Source of the DNA: a virus
Direction: 5' to 3' (one strand)
Virus record (IMG/VR): IMGVR_UViG_3300042448_001971
Location: 1 to 28,182 of that record
Length of the DNA stretch: 28,182 nt
This document shows, piece by piece, positions 1 through 7,930 of this stretch. Below the pieces are notes generated by a model, which made no database searches, had not been told where the DNA came from, and worked only from the letters and a program-made list of their open reading frames with translations. The translations under genes were made by a program, and so were the position numbers. The first letter of the stretch is position 1. Each line of letters starts with the position of its first letter.

Positions 1-937
1 GCTTCATCCAACCTGTAGGAGCGTCCTGACGAACAAGGTCGTTGAACTCGATTGCATCTTCATTTCCAACGATGTCAAGTTTTTCTCTGCCCTGTGGGAG
101 ATTTGCATCTTTAAGAGCTTCTTGAGAAAGAACACCCTTAATTACATTACCCTTTGAAGATGGAATAGCGTAAATGCCGTTAGGTACTGACGAGTGATCC
201 TTAACTTCAATTTCAATATCTTCTTCGCCAGAGGCGCCAACAACGCGACCGCTAAGGCTGCCAACCGAACCGTCTGGCATACGAAGGTTAAACATGAAGC
301 CGCCGCCCATTTCGGCGAAGCGTCCTTTTCTATCACGGCGCTGCAGCTTTGCACGGGCCGAACGGGCTGCCTTTGAGTTACCGCCAACACCGAAGCCAAA
401 TGCTGCAGTAATTGGGTTCAATGGTTCTGCGTCAATAGCCGCTGTAATTGGTACAAACCTTGGGCCAAGCGCCATCAAGCGTGCAAACGCATGAATACGC
501 TCAATCGAACCAGGATCAGCCGCATGGGCAGTAATCACAAGCTCACGGGCTGAATCATCAACAAGCTCGTCAGCGGCAATCCACTTTGCACGAGCATGAC
601 GAAGCGCGGAGGCGGTCATCGCATGGCGCTTTCTTGACATTGGGTGGCCGACGGGCAGAAGGTCGGCATTTGACAAGGCAGATGTTGTTACCTTGTTTTT
701 AGCGGAAAGAGACATGAAAGAAGAGACGGCGCGAAGGGCAGAGAATACGCGAGCGTCTGGGTCGCTATTACGTGTTTTACGGAGGTCGCGGTTTGCAACT
801 TCGACAGCGGTCGCGAAGGGTACGCGACGTTCTGGCTGAAGGTACATATTGGAACGGTCAAGCAAGGCAAGGAGTTCAGCACGAAGGTTTTTTGTGTGCT
901 TTTGCGTAAACTGCTGTCTGGAGTTCTTCTTTTTCAC
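1..937 (-). CDS. Head-region protein, partial (runs off the left edge)
   Basis: The reading frame is open from a GTG at 937 (AGAAAG-type ribosome site about 12 nt upstream) to the window edge, giving 312 codons without a stop. It begins MKKKNSRQQFTQKHTKN. Around residues 85-105 it has SNADLLPVGHP, and around residues 200-225 a basic stretch with LQRRDRKGRFAEMGGGF. From that point it is clearly similar to the extension ORF 1264-3282 (LQRRDRYGKFAEMGGGF, then GSxSGRVVGASG against RKVSGKIVGMSG, and NGIYAIPSSKG against DGVYSVPASKG). Here the N-terminal part and the MGGGF domain are in one frame, whereas in the neighbouring paralogue they are separated by a frameshift site. The position downstream of portal suggests a head protein, such as a capsid, scaffold or head-maturation component. 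The exact role is unknown. Confidence 0.75.
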   Translation of the reverse strand, partial: MKKKNSRQQFTQKHTKNLRAELLALLDRSNMYLQPERRVPFATAVEVANRDLRKTRNSDPDARVFSALRAVSSFMSLSAKNKVTTSALSNADLLPVGHPMSRKRHAMTASALRHARAKWIAADELVDDSARELVITAHAADPGSIERIHAFARLMALGPRFVPITAAIDAEPLNPITAAFGFGVGGNSKAARSARAKLQRRDRKGRFAEMGGGFMFNLRMPDGSVGSLSGRVVGASGEEDIEIEVKDHSSVPNGIYAIPSSKGNVIKGVLSQEALKDANLPQGREKLDIVGNEDAIEFNDLVRQDAPTGWMK

Positions 938-979
938 GGCGTAGTTGCTTACTTTCTTCGTGACAGTATTTCTGCTCAG

Positions 980-985
980 ATTGTA
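980..985 (-). promoter_or_regulatory. Possible -10 box (TACAAT) for the head gene
   Basis: On the minus strand TACAAT lies 42 nt before the GTG start at 937, in a 115-bp gap between genes. I see no matching -35 hexamer and no copy of the 19-bp element. This is a weak call based on the -10 match alone. Confidence 0.25.
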
Positions 986-1051
986 TCTTATACCGTTTGA
1001 GCGATGGTTACTATGCGTTTTTAATTGAAAATACTAAATAAGGTTGGCGAG

Positions 1052-1267
1052 CTACTTTGTAGCTAGTTCGCGGAAGTTGTTGAGGTTGCTGTCTGTCACT
1101 GTGAATGGGAGTGTCTTTGGCTTATTCTTAAGCATCCATGAAAAGTCTTTATTGACTGTGTTTATCGTAGTAACTACGTACCATAAGTCGCCGGAAGGGC
1201 TATAGACTCTAATTGCACCTTCTTCTGCTGTTATCCTTTCAATCAGGACTTCATCAATTTCACTCAT
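1052..1267 (-). CDS. Small hypothetical protein in the head operon (71 aa)
   Basis: The protein starts MSEIDEVLIERITAEEG and has a central beta-rich stretch with SGDLWYVVTTI. I chose the ATG at 1267 because it overlaps the stop of the upstream ORF as ATGA and has GGGAG 5 nt before it. A longer reading from an upstream TTG would begin inside the previous gene's last codons. No family recognised. The tight coupling to the HExxH-containing head ORF suggests co-translation with it. Confidence 0.7.
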   Translation of the reverse strand: MSEIDEVLIERITAEEGAIRVYSPSGDLWYVVTTINTVNKDFSWMLKNKPKTLPFTVTDSNLNNFRELATK

Positions 1268-3282
1268 AGGTACTCCCAATCTAAATCGTTCATTGCGCTT
1301 GATATTCTATTATACAAACTGTATAACTGCTTTGTTTTATCGCTTGCCAGTTTCGGCGAACGAGAGTTGTTCGGTGTTGATTGCGCAGTAATCTGCTCAA
1401 CGATCTCTCTCATTTTTTGTATCTTAGCTTCGTTACCATGCAAATTGGCACTTTTAAGATTGTCAATAAGATACAGCAGCGACCGAGCTTCTGGATAAGC
1501 CTCAGACACATCTGTCTTAGCGTATTGTGACGCACTTCCAAGCGCATCAAACACTTCGTCTGCGGGGATTCCGTTTGTACCAAGATACGCTATATTGACG
1601 CCAAGATCTTCTGAGATTGAATTAGCCAACTCTGTTACAAGTTGATCAATAGGCATTCCTACAATATCTTCTACAAATTTCTTAGCTTTTTCATAAGTGT
1701 TTACTTTTTCGTCAACTTCATAGCCGTCTAAGATTTCATCAAAGTTATCTTTGTCCAAAGCTGCGCTCACTAGTAAGTGCATATTCATCGTGTTTTCGGG
1801 GTGCTCTGCTGTTTCATCTGTAATAATTGGAAGAAGTGCTGACGCTTTTTGCGCGTCTTCTGCTGTAAGTACAGTGGCCGATACTTTAGACATCACGTAT
1901 CTAGTAAGTAGAGCTCTATCTTCATCACTAAACTCGTCAAATGAAGTAGATGGATCTATTCCATACTTAGCGGCAAACATCGCTCCTACTACTGTATTGC
2001 CTATTTCCCCGTAAGCAGCTAGCTGATCCGCTATAGAATCACTGTCGGTGCCTGTGCGCACTCCTAGTCTGCCAATTGCAGTGTCGTAGTAAAGACTGTG
2101 CGATGTTTCATGTACTGCAGTCAAGGCCGACTTTACTCCTGCACCTTCTACTGACACAGTCCACGTAGAAACCTGACCATTTTCTTTTTCAGACTTTGAA
2201 GTAATACGTGAAAATATACTTGACATTGCGTGCTGTGAAAATACTGTGGAAAACACGGCTTTAAAAGACGCGCGAGTTTGACCTTTGAGTCGTACGGAAG
2301 CGTATGCTGTAGCGTCAGAAAGGTTGCCTACTCCATCTGCTCTGTACATTCCTAGCTCAAGCTTGCCTCTGAACTCCGGGTTCTGCATTAAAAAATCTTC
2401 AGCTCCTGCTAAAATTTCTAAAAATCCATTAGCTACGTCTTGTTCTAATTCTTTTTTGCCTTCAGGCGTTTTTAACTTTGCTCTAAAATTGTCAAACGCA
2501 TCTACTAATCTTTCGGCATTTGCTTTTGCATCAGCAGAAAGATTGCCACTGTTGTCTTCGAGCTCAAGTCGTGCAAATGAAACACCTATGGCGTATTTGT
2601 CTTTGGCGTATTTTTGCATCAGTTGTACGCCTTCAGCAAGAAGATCACTAATATCTTTATCGAGCTTAGCACCCATGCCTTGCACTATCGCGTCAATTAC
2701 AGACTCAATAGGCGCATCGCGCATTTCTTTTGGAACATATTTTTCGTAGAGATTTTTTACTTTCTCTTCGATTACTTTTCTATATTCCTCTGGGTCGGCG
2801 GTTATGTCAATAAGATCATTACCTTTAGAGCGTGTAGACACTGACGGTGCTTGATTTACGGTTGGCTGCTCTGCTGATGACTTAGACGTTGGTTTTAGAT
2901 CTTCGATATCGACATAGACATCATCAACAATCTTTCTTACGTTGTCTTCGTTGACTTCTGTAAGTGCGTCTTCTGAAAGAATAGCTTTGACTGCTTCGCC
3001 CTTTGACGCGGGAACGGAATATACACCGTCAGCTATAGTGCTGTGGTTTTTGACATCGACATCGACATCGTCTTGACCAGACATTCCAACAATTTTGCCA
3101 GATACCTTACGCATCGAGCTATCGCCAAGTTTTAGACTAAATGAAAATCCGCCGCCCATTTCAGCGAACTTACCGTAGCGGTCACGGCGTTGTAGTTTGG
3201 CTTTAGCAGAACGCCAAGCGCTGTCAGGGCTAAAAGCAAATGTGCTATGCGAATTAGTACGGCCCGCTAAGGCCGTTGCTAT
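1264..3282 (-). CDS. -1 frame extension of the head protein, with HExxH motif (672 aa)
   Basis: This frame opens 20-25 nt before the stop of the 309-aa gene upstream and has no ATG, GTG or TTG until 3159. That ATG falls in the middle of the conserved LQRRDRYGKFAEMGGGF segment shared with the gene at 1-937. Translation is therefore best explained by a -1 slip at the C CCA AAA heptamer, giving a 981-aa fusion; internal initiation at 3159 (631 aa) is the alternative. Counting from that ATG, residues 1-65 are the shared MGGGF domain, about 90-115 is a Ser/Thr/Pro linker, and 120-310 is helical and charged. H350-E-T-S-H354 (VHETSHSLYYD) is a zincin-type metal-binding signature. The role is unknown; a capsid-associated metalloprotease or a virion-delivered effector are both possible. 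The stop overlaps the next gene as ATGA. Confidence 0.75.
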   Translation of the reverse strand: MATALAGRTNSHSTFAFSPDSAWRSAKAKLQRRDRYGKFAEMGGGFSFSLKLGDSSMRKVSGKIVGMSGQDDVDVDVKNHSTIADGVYSVPASKGEAVKAILSEDALTEVNEDNVRKIVDDVYVDIEDLKPTSKSSAEQPTVNQAPSVSTRSKGNDLIDITADPEEYRKVIEEKVKNLYEKYVPKEMRDAPIESVIDAIVQGMGAKLDKDISDLLAEGVQLMQKYAKDKYAIGVSFARLELEDNSGNLSADAKANAERLVDAFDNFRAKLKTPEGKKELEQDVANGFLEILAGAEDFLMQNPEFRGKLELGMYRADGVGNLSDATAYASVRLKGQTRASFKAVFSTVFSQHAMSSIFSRITSKSEKENGQVSTWTVSVEGAGVKSALTAVHETSHSLYYDTAIGRLGVRTGTDSDSIADQLAAYGEIGNTVVGAMFAAKYGIDPSTSFDEFSDEDRALLTRYVMSKVSATVLTAEDAQKASALLPIITDETAEHPENTMNMHLLVSAALDKDNFDEILDGYEVDEKVNTYEKAKKFVEDIVGMPIDQLVTELANSISEDLGVNIAYLGTNGIPADEVFDALGSASQYAKTDVSEAYPEARSLLYLIDNLKSANLHGNEAKIQKMREIVEQITAQSTPNNSRSPKLASDKTKQLYSLYNRISSAMNDLDWEYL
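1309..1323 (-). promoter_or_regulatory. Promoter-like match inside the 3' end of the head ORF
   Basis: The minus strand reads ACAGTTTGTATAATAG, matching the right half of the 19-bp promoter element found 30 times elsewhere. It is also coding sequence (LYNRIS) and lies 41 nt upstream of the ATG at 1267. It could be a degenerate internal promoter or chance. Confidence 0.3.
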
Positions 3283-3288
3283 TTTGGG
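3256..3288 (-). promoter_or_regulatory. Programmed -1 ribosomal frameshift signal
   Basis: The minus strand has the heptamer C CCA AAA (3288-3282) in X XXY YYZ form relative to the zero frame, followed immediately by the TAG stop. After a 5-nt spacer (TAGCA) comes a perfect 6-bp hairpin, ACGGCC TTAGCG GGCCGT (3276-3259). Slippage re-pairs Pro-CCA to CCC and Lys-AAA to AAA and continues into the 672-codon open frame. Heptamer, spacer and stem all fit the usual pattern for -1 frameshifting. A sequencing or assembly indel is the alternative. Confidence 0.75.
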
Positions 3289-4208
3289 AGAAGATCTGCG
3301 TCTCTACTAGAGTAAAGATTAATTGCTAGTTCTTTTGCTCTATTGAATGGCTCTTCTTCGTTTTCTACTGCACGAATCCATGCGGCACGGAACGCTGGGA
3401 TAACTTCATAGCCAAGACCGGAGAACTCAGCAAATGCTACAAGCGCGTGTTCTGGAGTCACATAGTCTTCTTCATTGTGCAATTCAATCGTAAGTTCACT
3501 ACGTGCAATCGCGCCAGCGGTAATAGAAGCTTCTTTAGTCGACCTTGGATGCTCCTTAGGCAGCAAGTCATTGTCTTGCTTGTAGTTTGCATTCGCTGGC
3601 TTTCCAGAACTAACCAAACGGAGAAACGCATTAACACGAGCCATTGCCCATTGATCACGAGTCTTGCCAGGCCGGTGGGAACTTGAAAACGCACCAGCGC
3701 CTCGGCGATACACTGCCTTTAACATTCCAAGAGAAACTTTACGACCAGCCGTAGCTTTTTCGTTATGTTCTTTTACCTTGTTCCGCAGCGCAGTTTCGAC
3801 CTTGTCTGAGAAAACAATTGTCTTTCCGCCAGCAGCAGATCCTGGCTTATTTTTCTTCGAGCCGTAGATACGATCTTTCTTAGGAGCAGGCTTTGAACCA
3901 GCTGCGGTTACTACACCGTCTGGGATAAGAGCAAATCTACACTTGCCCATTGGCTCAACTGCTGTTGCAAGAATGGCACAAGTATTTCCACCTTCGTAAA
4001 GCATGCAGTTAGCGCAGTTTACTCCAATGTTAGCAATATCATTTTCAGCGGCAGGAGTGTATCCTGCCCATACGCCAGTATCGTCTTCATTAAACTTGCC
4101 GTACTTCTTGGTAATGCTGACCAAGGCTTCGGCGAGTTCTCTTTCTTCAGGGATTACTATTGCCGCGATCAACGCGTCAGCAGCTCTCTTTGCTCTTAAG
4201 TCTGCCAT
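3279..4208 (-). CDS. Head-region protein, zero-frame product (309 aa)
   Basis: This gene follows the Dps-like gene by 2 nt. A cysteine cluster at about residues 64-92 (GVNCANCMLYEGGNTCAI, then GKCRFALIPD) gives C-x2-C-x8-C-x12-C spacing, suggesting a small metal or Fe-S site. A basic segment at about 155-200 reads VSLGMLKAVYRRGAGAFS and QWAMARVNAFLRLV, a motif I associate with phage head-assembly or structural proteins. LLPKEHP at about 220 resembles LLPVGHP in the paralogue at 1-937. The frame ends DADLLPK followed by TAG, placed directly after a slippery heptamer. The product probably exists both as this 309-aa form and as a longer frameshift fusion. Its specific function (protease, scaffold or minor head protein) is not established. 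Confidence 0.8.
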   Translation of the reverse strand: MADLRAKRAADALIAAIVIPEERELAEALVSITKKYGKFNEDDTGVWAGYTPAAENDIANIGVNCANCMLYEGGNTCAILATAVEPMGKCRFALIPDGVVTAAGSKPAPKKDRIYGSKKNKPGSAAGGKTIVFSDKVETALRNKVKEHNEKATAGRKVSLGMLKAVYRRGAGAFSSSHRPGKTRDQWAMARVNAFLRLVSSGKPANANYKQDNDLLPKEHPRSTKEASITAGAIARSELTIELHNEEDYVTPEHALVAFAEFSGLGYEVIPAFRAAWIRAVENEEEPFNRAKELAINLYSSRDADLLPK

Positions 4209-4210
4209 TA

Positions 4211-4711
4211 CTATTGCGCGATTTCAGCGCCCATAGTAGTGAGGTATGACTTAATCTGCCAGTCCCACTTTTTTAATTGTGAATCAAATGCTGCCATATC
4301 GTCAGCGATACCCTGCTCGTCTGCGCTAGACGCTGCTCTGAAACAGTCATTAACAGATTTAATCAACAAAGAGTTTGCAGTCAACAAGTCGATAAGCATG
4401 GCAATCGGGTCATTACCAACTTCAACGTCTTCCACGCTTGTTAAGCGGGCAAATTCTACAAGACGGAATGGTGCATTTACTCCAAGCTTTTGAATATTTT
4501 CTGCGAGAGGATCCCACATCGATGCGTAGCTTTGGTAAAGCATTGCAAAAAAGTCATGGAACTGGCTAAAGTGAATTCCTTTGACATTCCAATGATGCCC
4601 TTGTGCCTTAAACGCGATGACAACTGAGTTGCCAAGCGTGTCTGCGAGACAGTCGACAACATCTTGCTTTGCGCCTTCGCTGTCAACCATGACCATCATA
4701 TTTCTGTTCAT
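4211..4711 (-). CDS. dps: Dps-like ferritin (DNA-protecting, iron-storing)
   Basis: This 166-aa protein has the Dps signature GHHWNVKGIHFSQFHDFF followed by DPLAENIQKLG. The putative ferroxidase ligands H40, H52, D67 and E71 have the same spacing as H51, H63, D78 and E82 of E. coli Dps, so the di-iron site appears complete. The length is typical of the family (about 160-170 aa). Dps proteins form 12-subunit shells that oxidise and store iron with H2O2 and shield DNA. The gene sits between portal and the head ORFs in one tight run (AAAGGA ribosome site), so it is probably expressed late with virion genes. Whether it is packaged, protects DNA in the cell, or serves as a structural fold is unknown. 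Confidence 0.88.
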   Translation of the reverse strand: MNRNMMVMVDSEGAKQDVVDCLADTLGNSVVIAFKAQGHHWNVKGIHFSQFHDFFAMLYQSYASMWDPLAENIQKLGVNAPFRLVEFARLTSVEDVEVGNDPIAMLIDLLTANSLLIKSVNDCFRAASSADEQGIADDMAAFDSQLKKWDWQIKSYLTTMGAEIAQ

Positions 4712-4732
4712 GTTTCTTATCCTTTATATCGG

Positions 4733-6493
4733 TTACGCCGGAGGCGCTGTCGGTGGTTCTACTAAACCTGGTGGGGCCTGTTCAGCCTCTGCCACTGCCC
4801 CTGGTGCCGCTGTCGGCGCTGGTGCTGGTGCTGGTGCTGCTGGAGGAGGACCTCCCTGTAGCATTTGAGTAAGCTCAGGCGGCATTGGTGCTACGCTATT
4901 AGCTTGAGCTGCTGCCTTTGTAGTATTCATAAGATCAGGCGCAATTGCGCCAATCACTGCTTCTGTCAGCTCAGGGCTAATCGCGCCCTTTTCCATAATC
5001 ATACGAAGTGCAACTTCGTCTGGGCTTGGAGCGTCGGCTTCGCTAAATCCGTGTGTACGACGCCATGTATCGAAGCTAACTGCCATCTTCTGGAAGCCAG
5101 CCTCGGCATCAGCAGCACGGTCATTACGAGTTGCAACTTGTGATGGGTCGAACCAGATAACAATGCGCTGTACATCTGCTTCAGGGAAGCCGTTTGCGAT
5201 AAGATATGGGCGCAAGTAGACAACCGTAAGTGCGTCTGCAATGAGAAGCATCAAAGGCTCGATGTGTGCCTTGTAGAGAGACTCGTCAATTTGCATTGCA
5301 TTAGAATACTTCACGTTTGCAAGACCGGTAATGATGTCCTTAGGAACATCGAGTCCCTGGAGAATACGCTCAAGAACGCGGTCAGCACGCTGGGCAAGTG
5401 CAGGGTCAAAGCTACGCTCAAACTTAAACTGCTTAATCTTGTCACCAAGTTCAGCGGGTCCACGAATGATCAGAGGAACAACTGCCGAGGCGGAGTCTTC
5501 GTCACGAATTGGCGTAGTCATCGCATCGATGAGTTGATCTTCAAACTCGTCCGCTGCTTCCTCGGGAGTAAAGCCAGGATCGAGATCTGTTTCGTCATCG
5601 TAAGGATAGTTTGGATCTGGAGACGCAGCAACGCTGAGTCCGTCAGGCAGATAGAGCGCGCCAGCGTTCAGACGGGAACGCGCCGTTGCACGGAATGTTC
5701 TGTTGAGCAACAACAGTTCAGCGCAAAGGTCAAGCAAACCACGAAGTGACGAATCAGCTTCGTCAGAGAATCTAGGGTGTGCACGCCAAATACGACCAAC
5801 AAATGCGTTATTGGGAAGAGGGATAACGCCTTTGCTTGCCTTACTACTGCTTGACACGCCAGCGTTATTCCCTGGCATAAAGTCACGGCGGGGAACAATG
5901 CCATAGTTATTCTTAGAGTCAATTTGAACTTCATCTACAGAGCGGATGTCCCATGACTCTGCAATACCAGACCCGGCTCGTGCTGGCATCTGCACTAGGT
6001 AACATTCACCTGTTACTGAGAGGTTCAGAGCGGCATCTCTTAACAAACCAGCCTGACCACCATAAGCGGAGTCAAGACGTGCTAGAGCCCTTTCTGCGGC
6101 ATGTGCAAGCCGTTCTTCGATGTTACTTGCGGAACGCACAGAGACGGGGGTCTCGGCAGGGTTATCAACGACTGCTGCATATAAACGAATACGAGAAACA
6201 ACACTAGCAACAAGGCTGAAGGCATACTTAATTTCACCAATAGCGTCGTAATACTCCCAAGCTTCGCCTTGCCACGCGCTTGACGTAGACTGGCGACGAT
6301 TCTTAAAGTATTCCGCTTCGCCCTTGTCGTTCATACGAACCTGGGCGGCTGCCGCGGTCAAAGCACGAGGAGTTGAGTACGGTGCTGATTCCGCAAATGA
6401 ATAACCAGCCGGAAGTACCGTCTGGGTGACACGTGACGGCGGTGTTGCTGTACGGCGTGTCGGTGTGATTTGCTCTCGGCGGAATACGCCCAC
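4733..6493 (-). CDS. Portal protein
   Basis: This 586-aa protein has the layout of a phage portal. The basic, flexible N-terminus is followed by AWEYYDAIGEIKYAFSLVAS at about residues 95-115, where the portal core of many actinophages begins. The centre has LNLSVTGECYLVQMPA and many helices, and QGLDVPKDIITGLANVKYSN at about 395-415 matches the typical portal region before the long helix. The Pro/Ala/Gly-rich C-terminus (last 50 residues, repeated APAP) is low complexity. The portal forms the dodecameric ring at one capsid vertex through which the terminase pumps DNA. The terminase gene lies about 3 kb upstream, and Dps and the head genes follow directly. Confidence 0.88.
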   Translation of the reverse strand: MGVFRREQITPTRRTATPPSRVTQTVLPAGYSFAESAPYSTPRALTAAAAQVRMNDKGEAEYFKNRRQSTSSAWQGEAWEYYDAIGEIKYAFSLVASVVSRIRLYAAVVDNPAETPVSVRSASNIEERLAHAAERALARLDSAYGGQAGLLRDAALNLSVTGECYLVQMPARAGSGIAESWDIRSVDEVQIDSKNNYGIVPRRDFMPGNNAGVSSSSKASKGVIPLPNNAFVGRIWRAHPRFSDEADSSLRGLLDLCAELLLLNRTFRATARSRLNAGALYLPDGLSVAASPDPNYPYDDETDLDPGFTPEEAADEFEDQLIDAMTTPIRDEDSASAVVPLIIRGPAELGDKIKQFKFERSFDPALAQRADRVLERILQGLDVPKDIITGLANVKYSNAMQIDESLYKAHIEPLMLLIADALTVVYLRPYLIANGFPEADVQRIVIWFDPSQVATRNDRAADAEAGFQKMAVSFDTWRRTHGFSEADAPSPDEVALRMIMEKGAISPELTEAVIGAIAPDLMNTTKAAAQANSVAPMPPELTQMLQGGPPPAAPAPAPAPTAAPGAVAEAEQAPPGLVEPPTAPPA

Positions 6494-6548
6494 TACATTC
6501 TCCTAGTGTCTTTGATAACGGAGTTGACTAAATCACACATTTATGTAA

Positions 6549-6827
6549 CTACCCAACGCGGCTAATGAGTCCAGCAACACCTGCAAGAGCAAGAATGCTA
6601 CAAACAAATATCGTGGGCTCGGTTGCAATTTTATACATGGTAAATACCAGTGATGATGTCCAAATACTTGTGCACCAATCGCAGGTAATTAAGTACCCGA
6701 CTCCATTCTTATGTGGCGGAGACTTTTTCCAAATCTTCTCACGGACGGGATTAAAGATCACGTCTGTTGTGACAAGTCGTGTCAAGCGGAAAACCGCGAG
6801 CGCAAGTATCGTGTAGTCAATTATCAT
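6549..6827 (-). CDS. Small membrane protein, DUF1360-like
   Basis: This 92-aa protein begins MIIDYTILALAVFRLTRLVT, followed by NPVREKIW and YLITCDWCTSIW. That arrangement (hydrophobic start, RLTRL, PVRE, C-x2-C-x3-W) resembles the DUF1360 family, which occurs in phages and some bacteria. A second membrane segment covers about residues 55-88. The start overlaps the previous gene's stop as ATGA. Function unknown; a role in the envelope or lysis is possible but not shown. Confidence 0.7.
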   Translation of the reverse strand: MIIDYTILALAVFRLTRLVTTDVIFNPVREKIWKKSPPHKNGVGYLITCDWCTSIWTSSLVFTMYKIATEPTIFVCSILALAGVAGLISRVG

Positions 6828-7210
6828 TCAATAGGGTCTTTCGTAGAGTACACCGTACGGTATGGGTTCCAAACCTTGAGGCGGCTTCCGCAGCCGCAAC
6901 TGTCTTCGTCCTTCGTAAAAACGATGGACTTCCCAGACACGGTGCGAATCCGGGAAATCTTGGTCTTGCTCTTATCTAAGTAGATATCGCCTGGCGCGTA
7001 CTTCTCTTGGAAGATCAGCACAGGCCCAGAGCTTGAATCAGCGGCAATCATCACAGTCTGCTCGGTGACCACAACACGGACATCGCTGACTCGGCGGGAG
7101 TCTTTGACTTCTGTTGTCCATGTCATATCGGAAAACTCATAGATGTCACTGGCTCGTTTGGGCGGAGTAACCAGTGCCTTCGCTGGATAAACGTCGTAAA
7201 TGACTTGCAT
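6824..7210 (-). CDS. Hypothetical protein (128 aa)
   Basis: This 128-aa protein is predicted to be mainly beta, with DVRVVVTEQTVMIAADSSSG in the middle and SCGCGSRLKVW near the end; the Cys-Gly-Cys-Gly may bind metal. It begins 2 nt after the stop of the HTH gene and ends by overlapping the DUF1360-like gene, so the three are probably translated from one message. I do not recognise the family. Its place between an HTH protein and portal suggests a DNA-packaging or head-related accessory role. Confidence 0.7.
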   Translation of the reverse strand: MQVIYDVYPAKALVTPPKRASDIYEFSDMTWTTEVKDSRRVSDVRVVVTEQTVMIAADSSSGPVLIFQEKYAPGDIYLDKSKTKISRIRTVSGKSIVFTKDEDSCGCGSRLKVWNPYRTVYSTKDPIE

Positions 7211-7212
7211 GA

Positions 7213-7806
7213 TTATCTTCCTAGTCTTCGTGCCATTGCACGATATGTAACGCTTGCCGCGTTAGAGAGCTCGCGTACTGATGCACCCGAGTAATACAGA
7301 TTTTTACATAGATCCGTGAGTTCTACATTGGCACGAGCATATGTTCCGTTTGGGCTTGTCTTAGCACGGTATCGCCGAGCAAGCGGAGCTAGGCGTGCGA
7401 TCTTGTTTTTCTGAGCTGGAGAGATCCTTGGCTTAGTAGGATCGAAGACTCGGCGGTTGCGCCTGTCTTTTCTTTGACGGGACACTACCTCGGCGGCTGA
7501 AGGGGGAGGGGAAAGGAGGGCCGGGTTCAACTTTTCAGCCGCGGCTATTGTTTTATTAGAAGAAGAAGAAGGAGAAGAAAGGGAAGGAGAAGGAGGTAAG
7601 GGAGGTTGTGTGTGCGGGGCTGGCACAGGGGAGTTTGACAATACCCACGCGCGAACAGATGAACGCTGCTTCGGCGGATTGAACGCTTCGGCAATTGCCG
7701 CTAACGACCAGCCCGACTCATACAGGGAGCGGGCACGGGCCCGGAGGGGTGCACCGCTCAACGTGCCCAGGTACACACACTCACCTTCAGGGAGACGCTC
7801 TTTCAT
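7213..7806 (-). CDS. Protein with two helix-turn-helix segments (197 aa)
   Basis: The N-terminal HTH-like segment is RARARSLYESGWSLAAIAEA, followed by a long Pro/Ser-rich linker at about residues 60-95. A C-terminal second HTH (LCKNLYYSGASVRELSNAAS) resembles the HTH of the gene at 14151-14447. I chose the ATG at 7806 because an extended -10 (TGATACAAT) ends 7 nt before it, giving a probably leaderless message; a start at 7845 would add 13 residues. The gene precedes portal, so a small-terminase-like DNA-binding role is conceivable, but a regulator is equally possible. Confidence 0.7.
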   Translation of the reverse strand: MKERLPEGECVYLGTLSGAPLRARARSLYESGWSLAAIAEAFNPPKQRSSVRAWVLSNSPVPAPHTQPPLPPSPSLSSPSSSSNKTIAAAEKLNPALLSPPPSAAEVVSRQRKDRRNRRVFDPTKPRISPAQKNKIARLAPLARRYRAKTSPNGTYARANVELTDLCKNLYYSGASVRELSNAASVTYRAMARRLGR

Positions 7807-7813
7807 AAACCTT

Positions 7814-7822
7814 ATTGTATCA
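7814..7822 (-). promoter_or_regulatory. Extended -10 promoter for the portal/head operon
   Basis: The minus strand reads TGATACAAT, then 7 nt, then ATG. An upstream terminator hairpin at 9048-9091 would isolate this operon from the terminase transcript, so a promoter is needed in this interval. Confidence 0.45.
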
Positions 7823-7930
7823 TTAGTTGCTCGTCGTTTGTACATAGTTCAATACTGACGCGCGAAAAAATGAACTTTAGACTATTCGCTTCATCGCGGG
7901 CGCGGAGCGCCTACGCAGACGAAACGAACG

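Noticed and set aside
2285-2749. Long plus-strand frame opposite the head ORF, and others of this kind (4865, 5264, 11718, 18044)
   Set aside because: They are shadows of well-supported minus-strand genes and have Ser/Arg/Cys-rich compositions typical of antisense reading.
3159-3282. Normal initiation of the 631-aa ORF at 3159 as the sole explanation
   Set aside because: The conserved domain begins at least 17 codons upstream of that ATG and there is no start codon between it and the previous gene's stop. Internal initiation is kept only as an alternative.
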